A stretch of 64,000 nucleotides of DNA. Origin: Girardinichthys multiradiatus. Taxonomy: Eukaryota; Chordata; Actinopteri; Cyprinodontiformes; Goodeidae. Position numbers and translations under genes: made by a program. The stretch's first letter is position 1. Every line of letters starts with the position of its first letter. Shown piece after piece: positions 1 to 12,476 of the stretch. Where the stretch lies: positions 18,865,784 to 18,929,783 of the forward strand of contig NC_061794.1 of assembly GCF_021462225.1 (NCBI RefSeq), in the 5' to 3' direction. The notes under the pieces were generated by a model that saw only the letters and a list, made by a program, of their open reading frames with translations, searched no databases and was not told the DNA's origin.

Positions 1-220
1 GGAAATACCACAACAGAAATGAGAAGAGACTTGAGAGCACTGCCAAAGTATTAAAAAGGCAGACATGCTTTCTTTATTAGAGTATGTACCCCATGGCAAA
101 GATTAGATCTTTCCTCATGTAGGAGAAAATAAAGCAGAGAGAGCACAGAGAAAGAGGTACAATAACAGAGATGTTTGTTGCTGCAACTTTAATATCACAG
201 CCAAGAACGATCCTGTCCTG
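1..220 (-). pseudogene. Relic of a taste receptor type 1 (tas1r) last exon
   Basis: Read on the minus strand, about 90-220 translates to a stretch matching the extracellular loop 2/TM5-TM6 part of the intact tas1r gene at 2.9-9.6 kb (shared core FIFSYM, followed by a basic/acidic pair where the intact gene has QNDL). Bases 1-60 match the TM7 part (LAVLSSLFSFLLWYF against VAVLSSLYSFLFWYF in the intact copy). The region between, TM6, is deleted or scrambled and the two parts are in different frames, so the exon is dead. It runs off the left edge of the window. Same strand as the intact gene and as the relic at 33.6-34.6 kb, which suggests tandem copies. Homology is seen directly; the tandem origin is inferred. 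Confidence 0.85.
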
Positions 221-225
221 TGTTA

Positions 226-995
226 TGGTTGGGAAATGGAGTATCTAAACAGTAACAAAATAGCAACATTCTGTCAACAGAACAGTTTTGGCAGGGCTTC
301 TGAACCCATTTGATTGCTGTAAAACTGCTCTCCCATGTCAAGGTTATAATAAAGCTGATTCTGAGTGACAATCATCGGTCTCTTTTCCACAACACTAACT
401 ACTGCTTTTGTCAGTTTTACGGATTTGTAGCTGGTCAAAATTTAAAAAGAAGGATTTTTGCCATATGAGCTGCAATTGTTAATTTTGCAGTGACATGACA
501 GCAAATCTGTTTCTCTTGTCACTAAATATCTGGTAAACTCATCTTGAATAGCTGTTCCTCATTTTACTGACACTTTAGGTCACATTTTGTTATTGAGGAA
601 AACATTTTTGAGTATGAAAGGAAGACAGATGTGACAAAGAAAGTTTGCTAAGTTTTAGCCCAGCCCCTCTATGTACATGAAGAAGCCTATTAAAATATAT
701 TTAATTTATTTTTACTGTCCTGTGTTATAATCTAACAAGCAGGGGGGACCATATTAACTATATACATGTACTAGGGTAGGATTGTCAGAATGCACAGAAT
801 TTGTTCATCTGGGCTCTTCATGAAACTTTATAAAAATCTTTAAAGTCTGCAGCTTTCTAACCAGTGTCCAGCTGGGCTATTCAGGGAAGTGGGGACTGAT
901 TCAGAAGCTACAGAACTTCTCACCCTTTCATTATATGAAATGCACAGGTCTTTCCCACTATTATGTTTTTGAGAACAAGGATGAGGTCCTGCATG
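226..995. other. Non-coding, no feature seen
   Basis: AT-rich spacer between the tas1r exon-6 relic and the repeats further right. I see no exon, RNA gene or clear repeat boundary. Confidence 0.5.
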
Positions 996-1440
996 TGTCA
1001 ACCAGTTCAAAATAGGGACCCAAAAGCAGACTCAGAGTCAAATGGCAATTGTGCTGATTTAATTAATGGTTGAAAAACAGAATGATAAGGCTTGGTAACA
1101 TCAGACAAGGTCTCAAGGACAGGGGAGCTTGGTCTAAGGACAGAGAGGACAGGATTAGAATTACTTCAAAATTTCTTTACATTTATTATTTAGCTAGATA
1201 AGAGGCCAGGACTAACTGCTTCACTGAATCAGAAGATCTGGCGATAAATGGATGTAGAGCCTGGGTATTTATAAAAGATGGTGACTGAAAACAGCTGCGC
1301 CTTGGTCCAGCCTATTAGATGCCGCATCAGTAGATAAGGCGGAGGCCGCCTAGATGAGTGGCCTTCTCACGACAGCATGTGAGCATCTGGAGGTGTCAAA
1401 TATAAAATCAGCGAGGAAGCAGAAAACAAAATAGAAAAGC
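996..1440 (-). repeat. Possible decayed LTR-type repeat
   Basis: Begins with TGTCA followed by a stretch of the kind GGGACCCAAAAGCAG and an A/T-rich TTTAAT stretch. This resembles in layout the reversed ends of the LTR-like elements at 10,696 and 11,591 (TGTCA start, then a purine-rich ACCAAAGTGCA-type block). No matching 3' end or target duplication was found, so both extent and class are uncertain. Confidence 0.25.
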
Positions 1441-1494
1441 TCACTTTGGATTTGTCTGGGACACCTCAGACTCACTGCAGACAAACCTCATGTT

Positions 1495-1575
1495 CCGAAT
1501 CAGAATCAGCTTTATTGCCAAGTTTGTACAGACAAACAAGGAATTTGACTCTGGTACACTTTGCTCTCACTAATT
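1495..1575 (-). repeat. Truncated 3' tail of the same LINE family as 16,321-19,264
   Basis: The reverse complement closely matches the last about 75 bases of the LINE in the gag gene (19,190-19,264): an AAAGTGTACCAGAG-type block, a TTCCTTGTTTGT block, then GGCAATAAAGCTGATTCTG. Only the tail is present, which is the usual outcome of 5'-truncated LINE insertion. Orientation is opposite to the full copy. Confidence 0.8.
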
Positions 1576-2888
1576 AAGGATATCTTTTTTACTATTGACT
1601 TCCCACTGGTTGTCCTGTTTTGGACCAGGGGGGCTGTGATCCCAGTTTGCCTGAGATTCCATGTAGTCTTACCTGGATAACCTTTATCCAGAGTTCCCCA
1701 GGTAAGCTTGTTTGAGAATAGGTTTTTGGTACATGTTTATCCAGTATCCCTGGACCTTTTTTGTATAAGTTTGTTGTGCAGATTTACTCAGGTCAGAGCT
1801 TTTTTGGGGAACATTGGTACAGCGTTCCCCTGGATGTAAAGTTCTGGACCTAGAGACCTAAACTTGAGAGAGTGGACATTTGAAGTTGCTACCCGGTTCT
1901 AGGCACGGTGTTGATCTTAGTATAAAATAGGTCCATGGGGCCCATTGTTGGTCAACTTGGTGTAGTGTCCCCTTCCATAACCGAACTTTTACTTTGGGAA
2001 ATTCTATCCATATTTATTCAGTGTCAGTTGAGCCTATACTGCGTAAACTTTAACCTTTGTCCAAAGTCAACATTTTTGATAAACAAACATGTCATCCTTC
2101 CATCCACCACATCCTTCCGTCCATCCACATGTATACATTTTTTGAATAAAACAATGTTTACAAATGTATTAAAAGCTATTAAAAAACATTTTAAAAACAC
2201 AGTTAATCACTCTCATTTTTGAGTATGTGGTTTATTAATTGCTTATCTGTTTGTTTGTTTATTTATATAAAATACATACTTTTACAAATGAATAAACTGA
2301 TTATAATAACAAATAAGTAACAAAACATACTCAACATTTACATTAGAATAACCCAAGTTACGTAGGAAAACATTTAGTACACCCCAACACTTTTAATCAA
2401 AACCCAGATAAGCTATTTTATATAGACATTGCCCTATTAATTTCTTTTTAAATGCCACAGTATTATACAGCCACTACATCTGAATCAATATATGTGCATA
2501 TGAATTCACACCTACATAAAGCCACACAACCACACATTTTCATTTTAAGACCATATTAAAAAAGCATCAAATATATATTTTTTCCTAAAAGCCATTGACT
2601 GACTTTAATCTGCTTTCTCAAGGAATTTAGAAATGATCGACAATTTCAGATAGGCCTGTAATTGACAACCATTAGCAGTTTTTACAAATGCATGTTGTAG
2701 ATTTCCAGGTAACTGACTACAGGTACCCCCCACCATGCTATTGTATAATTTTTCTTTTCTCCACATTCAGTGATAATTTGCTTCTGCTGAACCACCTTAC
2801 TAATTTATTTATTTCCATTATAATAATCTTCAAATGTTCTAATGTTTCCAGAGGCCAGAACCCGTTCAAAACGTAGATAAACTGGGTG
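1576..2888. other. 3' flank of the intact tas1r gene
   Basis: AT-rich sequence without a supported exon. A short imperfect CATCC-type run lies near 2,093-2,130. The part next to 2,889 probably includes the 3' UTR of the tas1r gene on the minus strand, but no poly(A) site can be fixed with confidence. Confidence 0.5.
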
Positions 2889-5800
2889 CTACTGGCTAAA
2901 TGTCTCGGTGTAATTCTGAATAAGACTTAGGAAGTACTGCTGTGTGTTTTTCTGTGGTTGAAAAATAATAATGTAACACTTTGGCAGGAAATACCAGAAC
3001 AGAAACGAGTAGAGGCTGGAAAGTACTGCCACAGCACTGAGAGCTGAAGTGTAATATGTGTGGTAAAGGAGGTGCGTAGTGGCATACATGATCCAGATTA
3101 TGACCAGCAGCAGGAGGCAGAAGGTTATCGATTTGGCCTCATTGTAATTCTTTGGCAGATCGTTTTGCATGTAGGAGAAAATAAAGCAAATACAAGACAA
3201 TGCTGAAAATAAAATCAGAGAACCAGACATAGCTTGAACATTCTGATCACAACAAAGTGTGATTGTTTTTGACTCTGGAAGTGAAATATTAGCAGTCTTT
3301 GGGGGGGCAGAGTAATATCCACTAATGAGCAAGCTTGCTTGAACAACAAATATTACAATAATGACCAGCCATTGACCATGGTATCTCATCCACCAGTTGA
3401 GGAGGATGGGGTACTTGGTAGCTATTTTAAATACATAAACAATTTGAAAAGAATGTACTAAAAAACAGGCAATACAAATAGTAAAGAACAGCAAAAATGG
3501 GAAATACCTCAAAACACAAGAAGCAAGTGTGGGCTTATCAAAGTGAAAAAACACACTAAGACTAGACAGACTTAGGCATGCTAAAATTAGGAAACACATT
3601 GGACCTCCAGCAGATTTGACAACAGGTGACATGTAATTGTGTACAAAGAGAACAGAAATAGTTGCAGTGAGGCCCACAAAGATCAAAGCTCCGAGGATGA
3701 TCACCACAGCTCCACCTTTTGAAAAAGGCATGTACTCCACCAGCCGTTGATTGCAGGAAGTGCTTCCTGCTTCAGACCACTCTGTCTCCTTACAGCTGAT
3801 GCAGCTGTAAGGATTCACTGTTGTACACAGCACATGGACAGTCATTCAGCAAAGCTAAAGTAAAATAAAAACAGCCATGTATCTTCTGACTTTCCAGTTT
3901 TTCTCTTTGACACGTAGATAAAACATCACCATATGTTACTCCTGAGCATCGTCTGTGTTAACGAAAGACTCTAATATGTAAAATAAATATTTCATTCATG
4001 AGAACTGAGAACTGGATGGATAAAAACAATACTGTCATCTCCAAATGTATGCATGTTAAAATTATTATTTACCTGTACTATTGATATAAGTTCCTCTTTG
4101 ACAAATAGCACAACTGAAGCAGCATTTGTGAGTTTCTCTTTGTTCTTTTGCATACCCTTCAGAACACTCTTGGGAACAAATAGACACAGGAACCTATGCA
4201 AGTTGTGTATCAAGCAGAAAAGTGAAAACAAATTAAATTTCCACAGCTAAGATGGACTATGTACACATATACAAGATATTCATTTTAAAAATGGGTTTAA
4301 AAAAGCAGCACTGCAGATTTGATCTATGGCTTCCTCCATAATTGTTGTCACCCCTGATAAAGATATCTAAAAAGCCTTAGAGTAATTTAATATTTAGTTT
4401 TAGTTCCCTAACCTCATAGTAAATTTGTTTAGTCAGTTTAGTTTAGTTTTTTTTGTTTTGTTTTGTTTTTAAGAAAATCACTGATGCCACACTAAGGCAA
4501 TCTTCGTAAGTCAGGAAATTGCAACACATAGCTTCTTGCCTAAAGTTAGCCATATATATCAATCAGAGCAATACTTCAAAATGTATATTAAAAAACCTTA
4601 ATTGTCACCCATAATGAGCTAATATGTACTGTTTTTTTCCTCTAATAAGCATATATTCCTTGATTTGCATTATATTTCCTGATTTCAGATTTGTATATGC
4701 TTTCATGCAAAAACAGGAAAAACAAAAACATAAAATATTTTTTAGAAAAATATCAAAATTACCTCCCCATTCTCATGCCACTTGATTTTGCTCTTGTTGA
4801 TGAAGAACTGGAATGATGGAGGGAAACTGTAAAAACCAACCTCCTCCACATCACCATTTTGGTTCCAGAAAACTATTGAATATGATCCATACATTGGGTC
4901 ACCATTCTCATCAAACTGAACCCTCTGGTTTAGAAGCGAGAAATTTGATCTCCTCAGCTCTTTTAAAATCTATTGTTGGAAAAAAAAATCAGATTATTTG
5001 TAAACATACACAGTATATGTCCTCTCACTGAGCATTAGATGTTTGGACTAAATAGAAGGATTTTAAATTAAGGGTGTTTTCTTATATAGTCCAATTCTAC
5101 TCTCTGGATGCAAAAACTGAGCCTGTGCATTAGTTCTGGTACAGAAGCAAATTCTGTATTACTAAACTAGTAGTCTATAAAAATGGCTCCATCCTTTGCT
5201 TAATATGTCTGTTTTAAATGTTAAGATTTCAACTTTGTATTCAGTTGTTCCTCCTCTGTCTTTGCCCAGTGCTTTGCCTAATTTCAGTAGTTTTTAACCC
5301 AGGCTACACTACATGGTTGCAAACTTAAATAAAAGATAAAGTATTCTGAGATGAAAGCTATGTTTTCATTGAAATGTTGACCAAGAGCCAGCCAATGACA
5401 ATGCTAGAGAGGTATGGGGCAAGGTTGCAGGGAGGGGGCAGGGGGGATATATGAAGTAATTGCTATCTTTTAATGTTATTTTATGCACTTGTCCAAAGTA
5501 ACACATTATGCCTTAGCTTTTCATTGGCTGATCATCCAACTTAAACTGGTAGAACAATACGTATTGGTCTTGGAACTTTAATTATGATGGGGATTTTTCA
5601 CTTACTTGGTTTATGCTAATATTTTCAAAGAGAATGATCGGAGCACACATTTCCAGAGTCCAAACAAAAAAGAGGGTGCACGGTTACTCACTGTTTTTAA
5701 CGTGTGTTTTTAATGTTAACATGTTTCAGCTTGTTTCAGCTTGCACACATTAAAAAATAAAGAAAGATTAACGGTGGATGCTGGTTATCAATTTAATTCT

Positions 5801-8800
5801 CATACATTGGCTGAAGACAAGATTGGTACAAAACAGAACAGCTGTCTTTGTGCTTTGCAAACCGGTTAGATTGGGAAGTTTTCTCAAAGCAACATGTTTT
5901 AATAGGTTGTAGAAATTAATTCCCCCTTCTTACTCCAACAAAGTTAGCCAGACATTGTCTTTATTGCGGCCTTGCCAGGGCTCTGATCTGTCTGCACAAG
6001 TGTTTCAGTACATGATGGCCACCATACTCATGTGTTGCACAAAGTGCACAGACCAAAAGAGAAATGGAGGTCATGCATATAAACCAACATCCCTACTGTG
6101 AGAAATGAAGTAACACAACTCAAATACTTTAATGCAGACGTGGGCAATTTAAGGTCCACATCCAGCCCTTAGTGATAATTTTGTGCATTAATCTCCTGAT
6201 TTAAGAAGGTAGTCAGATCTTGTGGATCCATTCCTGTTAACGACTTGTTCAAAAGACTGGCTTTTTTTCTATTTTCATCTAGTTTTAGAAAGGCCTGTTT
6301 ATTTTCTCTTTTTGATTTATCAGACTCACTACCGATAAATTGTGTCCCACGGTCCCTCTTTGTCCACTGTGTACTAGGCACCTTTGAGAGGGCATTGTAT
6401 ACAACTCAGATGACATCATGTGACATTTGCATTTCAAATAAGCACCACACACATAAACTGTTGCACCCTCCTCTTGTTCCTGTTTTCTGTCTCGCTCAAT
6501 AGAGGAGGAGAGGAAGAGTGTGAGTGTGTGTGTGCATCTGCGTGAAACACAACAAAAGAGCAACTGAGTTCCCATCATTTGTGTTAAGGAGCCAGTCAAT
6601 AGCTGTCTGCACTGGTAAAAGAAGACATGGACCTAAGTATTTATTTACACAAGTCAAAGTTAAAGTGGTCTGCTCACTTTGTTAAATCCTAAGTCAGACT
6701 TATTCTCAGAAATTACAACTTGAATTTAAATATCAGGCGAAGGTAAAAGTTTGGTCTTTTTTAATAATCTTTTTTTTTTTTTGTAAAAGCTAATTATCTA
6801 TTCTAAGTAAATTTAAACTTTCTGTGGTCAGCAGGGTGGGTCACATTTAATCGTTCAGTTTACTCTACAAGAGATACAAAAAAATACAAATTCTATTTAC
6901 AGTTCATAAAACATGCATTTAAGTCAGATATTACACATACCCCTGGCAGATTTAGAATTATATTCATTTAACTAAGACGTTTGATTCTTATTGGAAATGA
7001 GACAGCCATCTCGCAAAAGACATTAAACAATGTAAAAGGACTATAAGTCAAGTCAGCAAAAACATATTGGTAAGAATTAAAGATCACTTCAAACTTAAAT
7101 TTGTCAGAGATATAAATAAGTATGAGTTAAACTTGAGACCAGAAAAAATTGTGCTCAGCCAGTGATTTGGTCTTTAACAGACAGCTATGTAGTCCTTTGG
7201 GAAAAACAGTTGCCTGTCCCTCTCTTAACGCATTGAAGCTCTGTAAAGTGCATTGTTGATGAAGGAAATGCGACTTTGCGGTAGTTCTAAATTCCGAGAG
7301 AACAGCGGGGCCTTGCCGGGTTCTCACTGTTGAGTTGGTGTTGACAGAGGTGTTATAATAACATCTTCAGGCTGGTGTTGTGAGTGTGTAATCCCCCTGC
7401 TCGTGTAGTTATCTTGTTCCCTCCTTTTTGAACATTGGTTAAACTGAAATTGTAGTTATACACAATTAATGGTGTATTATAAATGAACTCAGGAACCCAC
7501 ACAGTTTTAGTTTAGCTTTCAGAGACATCTTTAAAAATATCAGCTTCTGAGGAGATAGGGAACAAAATTAACTCATAAAATGTATAATTCATGATGCTTA
7601 ATCTTATTTACTGCAAGCAAAATTCAATATTTACATTAATGATGTATTTTGTGTAAAAAGAAAACAAAAATAACTGTTATTCAAATTAGATTTTCCATAT
7701 TTAAAAAATATGTCAGAAATATTTTCTGCAAAGTATGGAAGCCCATTTCCGCCAGTCTGATGAAAAATAATTTTTTTCTCATATTTATGGGATAGCTAAG
7801 TCTTAATACTGAGATACAATTTTTTGTTTTTCATCACATTTATAGAAGAACAACGGAGGTATAGGTAAATAAGAGGCGTATTATAATGGATTATAAACTT
7901 ACCATATGTGGGTGTACTGATGCATTGCTGTTACACTTGCCATCTCCACATTGCAAGACAGTATGTAAAGCATGGGCGATTGCATACACCGCAGAGTAAA
8001 CAGAAAAAGAGAAAGATGGATCTGCATTGATGATATCTTCAGCTGTCACATTGGTGCAGTTGCAGATCTGATTACAGAGCTTGACTTCTTTCTGCTGATT
8101 CTGCTGATACTGGGCTTTGAAAGAATAGATGAAATCACTGAAACCTGGTATTGCCTTTATTGGCTCAGCAATCCCAACTATAGTTCCGATTTTTCTGATT
8201 TCATTTTCTTTAGGAAGCTTTTTGTGTAAGGTCCAAGCATCCACAGCTATCCACACTTTGTTGGTGAAGTTGTGCTTTATGGCAGCCTTAATGAGAGCTT
8301 CAGCAGTCCATTCTGCTGCAAAAACAATTGTGACATTTACCCGGAGTGACTCCATTAGTTGGAAAGTTTTAGTGTAATTCGTAAACGTATCAAGGCCTTT
8401 TGTGTATGCCAGACAGATGTGAGTTTCCTCGATGCTCTTGATAAACAAGTCCCGGCCATCTCTGCCATAATCATCGTCAACATGGAGGAATGAAACCCAG
8501 CGCCAGTTGAATTCTTCCAAAATCGTCAGAACAACCTTTATAACATCTTTGTTAGGATGTATTGTTCTTAAAAACGATGGAAAATGTTGTTTCTTTGAAA
8601 AGACAGAACTAGAAGCCCCATAACTGATCTGTTAATGAAAAACTGACACTGATTTTTTTCACAAACATTTCTTTCTTCAAAATGTTTTTACATTTTTTAA
8701 ATACATCAAATCCATTAAATTATGTTAAGACAATTCAGTTGAGTTTACGTTAGGTTAGACATTTACCAGAGGAATCAGATCCGTCATGAAGAGTGGGGCA

Positions 8801-9601
8801 AAACCCAGCGTTGCTGTGCTTGTATAAGTGCCAACCACTGCGATCATTTTCGATGTATTCTTCAGTGATTCATTCCAAGGTTGGATGAAACCATTCACAG
8901 AGATGAGGTTGAAAATGCCAGGAAAATTTTGTATGTCTGAGCAGTGGTCAAATATTTTATAGCCAAGAGTTACACCTGGCAACAGGTTCGTAGAGTTATT
9001 GATTTCCTCTACAGAGAATCTCATCATCTGAAATCTCCGATAACTTGATAGAATTAAGGGTTGACTGTGGGCAGAAGAAATGACAAGGATACATAGTGTT
9101 AAGGATTGTGTCAAATTTAGGTTCCTGTAGTGTTTGTATCCAGTATGTTTGTATCAAGTACGCACTATAAATTTCAGAGCACCTCAGAGGATTGCTTGGT
9201 CATACATTTGGTTCCACAAAGCCTGTTGGAAATGAAATCCTCTCAGGGCTCTTACAACAGTGATTTTCTTTTCAAATATTTAATATTTTAAAGGAAATTT
9301 ATATAACAATGGGTTTCCTGCTGCTTCTGTAAAGTTAAAGTTAGTAAGCTGAGCAAATTATGTTATTTTGTTATTGTTTTATTTTGAAAAGGTACAGTAT
9401 CAATCAAATAACCCACCTTGAGCATGTGATAGTCTCTGGTCTGTCCTGAGAAAGACTATGACTGACTTGATGAATGTCAAAAAGTCCACCAATAAAAAAG
9501 TCTCCGTCCATACCAAACTCTGAGGCTGGGATAGGCTCAGTCCAAGCCAGTAGTAGATGTCCCAGCAGACACACTTGAACAAGAATTGTATTCATTGTCA
9601 T
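2889..9601 (-). CDS. tas1r2: Taste receptor type 1, tas1r2-like, complete six-exon gene
   Basis: Class C GPCR of taste cells; T1Rs work as dimers that bind amino acids or sugars. Coding exons: 9601-9417, 9064-8767, 8628-7903, 4969-4763, 4193-4073, 3817-2889 (2466 bp, 821 aa plus stop). All introns have GT/AG ends, phases agree, and no stop or frameshift occurs. Order: signal peptide (MNTILVQVCLLGHLLLAW region); Venus-flytrap domain over exons 1-4 with the family's MRFSVEEINNS and ISYGASSS blocks; cysteine-rich linker in exon 5 (CSQEC, CCFSC, C-x2-C); seven membrane helices in exon 6; tail PKCYIII then QPQKNTQQYF, typical of T1Rs rather than V2R/OlfC receptors. Length fits the family (about 840). 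The start could lie 19 codons upstream at 9658, but the chosen one gives a clean signal peptide. The tas1r2 assignment rests on tandem duplication, usual for fish T1R2, and the tail; T1R1 is not excluded. Confidence 0.93.
7736..7850. repeat. Copy of the GGAAGCCCATTTCCGCC repeat, in tas1r intron 3
   Basis: Contains ATGGAAGCCCATTTCCGCCA, the same 20 bases that form the outer end of the palindrome at 33,036-33,176, followed by a similar but diverged A-rich stretch. It lies in the 2.9-kb intron 3 (4,970-7,902) of the tas1r gene. Only one arm is recognisable here, so this is a diverged or truncated copy. The remainder of intron 3 shows only AT-rich sequence and a short TG-rich run near 6,520. Confidence 0.5.
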
Positions 9602-10695
9602 AGTTTTTGTTTGCCACACTTTCGTGAATTCCTTTCCACTTTGTCTTATCCTTTGCAAAGGTTCTACCAGGCTCGCGAAGAGTTGAGCTCACAAAATAAT
9701 TTACATAAACTGTAAATGCGCAGGCTGTCATATATACGTAACTGTCACATTTTGATAAATTACAAATAAGCATGCAAAGTTTCTGCTGCTGTCAAATACT
9801 TGCTCAATAAACAACACATTGTCTGCATGCAGATCTGATGCCACTATTATGTGTCAGTCCTCTGAGCAGAGCCACTGTGGTTTATAACATAACAAATAAA
9901 GAGTAAAAAAGGAGGAAGGGACTTTGTTCCAACACCAAGTTTACATACGTTTACATGGGAAATAAAAAACAAAATCTTTTGGCAAAAGGGTAGTTACCAA
10001 AACTAAGCCTAATTCAATGGGATGCATTAGTGTGATTACTGATAAAGTAGGTTAACTTCGATAGGTGACCAGTTCCAAAATAATTCTCATTTGAAGTATC
10101 AATATTGTGATTAATTGATTAGGTAAAAAAAAAAACAATTCCTAAACAATTAGAAACTGACAATAAAATAAGGGTTTTACATACATAAACATAATTAGGT
10201 AGCCTTATCATTTGCTATCTTCAATGGTCAACTGAATAGCTTTCCGACTAATTTCACACATGACACACACATGAAAGCCATGAAGTAATTTAGTCACATC
10301 ACTGTCCTGATTTCTATGTAGCAACCATTTTAAAATCCGACAACCAACCAAGACAAGGAAACAAAACAATTACAAAGCATTTTCTTTCATCAAATATTTT
10401 TTATTGTTATAAAAATGTAGTACATGTGTAAATATATAAATCTGTGTGAGCTTTAAATGTAGAACAGTTCACTGAATATTATGTGGAATTAATTAATTAT
10501 AATCAATAATTGTATTTCAAAAGTTCTTTTGAAATGAAAGTTTTAGATATCTAACTTTACCTAAAACTTTGCATTTGTACAGTATATCTCACTACCATAT
10601 TTAGATATTAGATATTCCCAGGAAGCAATACAACTTCCATCTCTGTTCCCTGCAGCCATACAAAGCTATTTCCCTTTTCTATCTCTGCAAGTTAA
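9602..10695. other. 5' flank of the intact tas1r gene
   Basis: Contains the 5' UTR and presumably the promoter of the tas1r gene, neither of which can be pinpointed. Otherwise AT-rich with no exon or recognised repeat. Confidence 0.45.
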
Positions 10696-10929
10696 TGTCA
10701 TGTTGTGGGGTTTGAGGTAGGACCAAAGTGCAAAGCAGTCTGCCAGGACACGAAGAATGAAGTTAAGGCTTTTAATCAGGGAATCAGGGAACTAGGAACA
10801 GGTGTGGGTTAGATTGCAGGGAGTGAAATCAATTAACACGACAAAACAAAGAAGGGTAACCTAAGGACCTGACCAGGTATAATAAACAAAAACACAAACT
10901 CAAAAACTCAGACACTGGCCGGTATGACA
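10696..10929 (-). mobile_element. LTR-type insertion (234 bp) with 5-bp target duplication
   Basis: Ends TGTCAT...ATGACA are inverted, and the element is flanked on both sides by the same five bases, GTTAA (10,691-10,695 and 10,930-10,934). TG...CA termini and a 5-bp duplication are the mark of LTR retroelement integration. Read on the minus strand, its last about 80 bases resemble the 3' end of the longer element at 11,591-12,471 (ACTGCTTTG, then GCACTTTGGT, then a C-rich end), so the two are related, in opposite orientation. At 234 bp it is either a short solo LTR or an internally deleted derivative. There is no coding capacity. Confidence 0.7.
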
Positions 10930-10934
10930 GTTAA

Positions 10935-11585
10935 AATACATAAAAAAGAAGAAACCATCTGTGAACATATCTTATTGTTGCTGTAGCAGAAACATCTCTG
11001 AAGTTTGTAAAAGCAGTTTTAAAGTTATCCATTAAGATTAATGTAAAAAGGAACGGTGATTATCGTGGGAGGAGTAAACATGTTATTTAATGATCTGCAT
11101 ACTGTATTCTGACCAGTTAGGCAAAGCAAATACTTTGCCATTTTTACCCAATGACAAACTCAACTGCTGTAAATCAGTCTAAAAGAAATGAAAGAAAGGA
11201 AATCCTGTAAAAACGCAATACTTTAAAAACGCAATACTTCAAAAATGTTTTCATAAAACAAGCCTTAAAAATAATTTTAGAGACAATTATAAATCTATTT
11301 AAGAGTAGGAGAAACAGTTTTTGAAATGCTGAGTAAAAGTCCCTAACTTAAAATATATAGTCATTGTAAAATAAATATACAAACTGATATTTAAATAAAT
11401 CCCATCCCCTTTAATTTGTAAGGATAACTTTACTTTGTATGACGTGCTTCATTGTTTTTTTTTTTTTTTTTTTTGTTTTGTTTTACAAACCTTTCCATTT
11501 TGAATTCATATTTTTATTTAAAGTAATGACATGCTTGAATCTTTGGTGTATAGTTTTGTTTATTTGGTTTGATTTGATTAATTTT
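10935..11585. other. Non-coding spacer
   Basis: AT-rich spacer between two LTR-type insertions, with a poly-T run at 11,455-11,474. Nothing else seen. Confidence 0.5.
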
Positions 11586-11590
11586 AGAAC

Positions 11591-12471
11591 TGTCAGGATC
11601 TGTCATCTTTTTGGACTCTGTGGTGTCCTGGTGTTAGGTTGACTGTTTGGTTGTGTTTTCTCCCCTCGCTCATTCATAGCTCCTTTAGTTATTGTTGTTT
11701 TTCTTATGACTTAGTATGGTTTTCTTTGTTGTCATTGATGCCATTATTATTATTATGATTATTATTGTGCTCTGTTTTCCTTGGGTTCTTTAGTTTAGTT
11801 CCCCATCTAGTATCTCTGTGTGTTTATTTGTGGTTAGGTATTTGCACTCTTCTGCTTATTAGTTTCTTTTTCTGTTACTCTTCAGTTATACTGTATTCGG
11901 TCTTTGTTTCCTAGTCCTCCCAGTCTGGTTCTCTTTATCTTCATTCTCCAGTCCCTCCTTTATAGGTTAGCTTTTGTAATTGTTTATTTTTATTCTTGTC
12001 CTCGCTTCCTCTGCCTCATTCACAGTTTGTTCTTTCAGTATTGGTTTATAGTTTCTTTTTAGGTCTGCTCACTATCTTGTCATTAGTCCTTTTCCTCATT
12101 TAGTTCTATTAGGTTCACCTGCTCCCTCTGTCTCCTTGCATCCATGTCACACCTGTTCCCTGTTTCTTTGATTATCTGCCCTTTGTTCCCCTCTCATGTC
12201 TCTCTGTATATTAGTTGGTCTGCGCTCTTTGTTCCCTACTGGTTCCTCTGTTTGTTCACACTCTGTTCTGGCTGTTCATTCACCCTCGTCATGCCATGTT
12301 CCTGCAGTGTCACAGATTTGTAAGTTTTTTTGGATTCAGACTCTGGTCAGTACCTGCACTGCGTTTATGTTACGATTTTTGACCCTTTTGAATAAAGCTG
12401 TAGACTGCTTTGAAATGCTGCATCCAAGGCCTTGTCTGCACTTTGGTTCACACCTAAACCACACCCTGACA
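11591..12471 (+). mobile_element. Solo LTR (881 bp) with 5-bp target duplication AGAAC
   Basis: Termini TGTCAGG...CCTGACA form a perfect 7-bp inverted repeat, and AGAAC is present directly outside both ends (11,586-11,590 and 12,472-12,476). A poly(A) signal AATAAA lies near 12,392, about 80 bases before the 3' end, as expected for an R-U5 region. The body is strongly pyrimidine-rich (TCCTC, TTTGTTCCC). No primer-binding site, internal region or second LTR follows; instead a LINE relic continues directly after the duplication. A solo LTR formed by recombination is therefore the simplest reading. Confidence 0.82.
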
Positions 12472-12476
12472 AGAAC

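Noticed and set aside
3992..4231. Minus-strand ORF of 79 codons taken as a separate gene
   Set aside because: Out-of-frame reading of tas1r exon 5; the correct frame, between good splice sites, gives the cysteine-rich linker.
9400..9773. Start of the tas1r gene at 9658 or further upstream
   Set aside because: The upstream extension is basic and not signal-peptide-like; the ATG at 9601 gives a normal leader. Not fully excluded.
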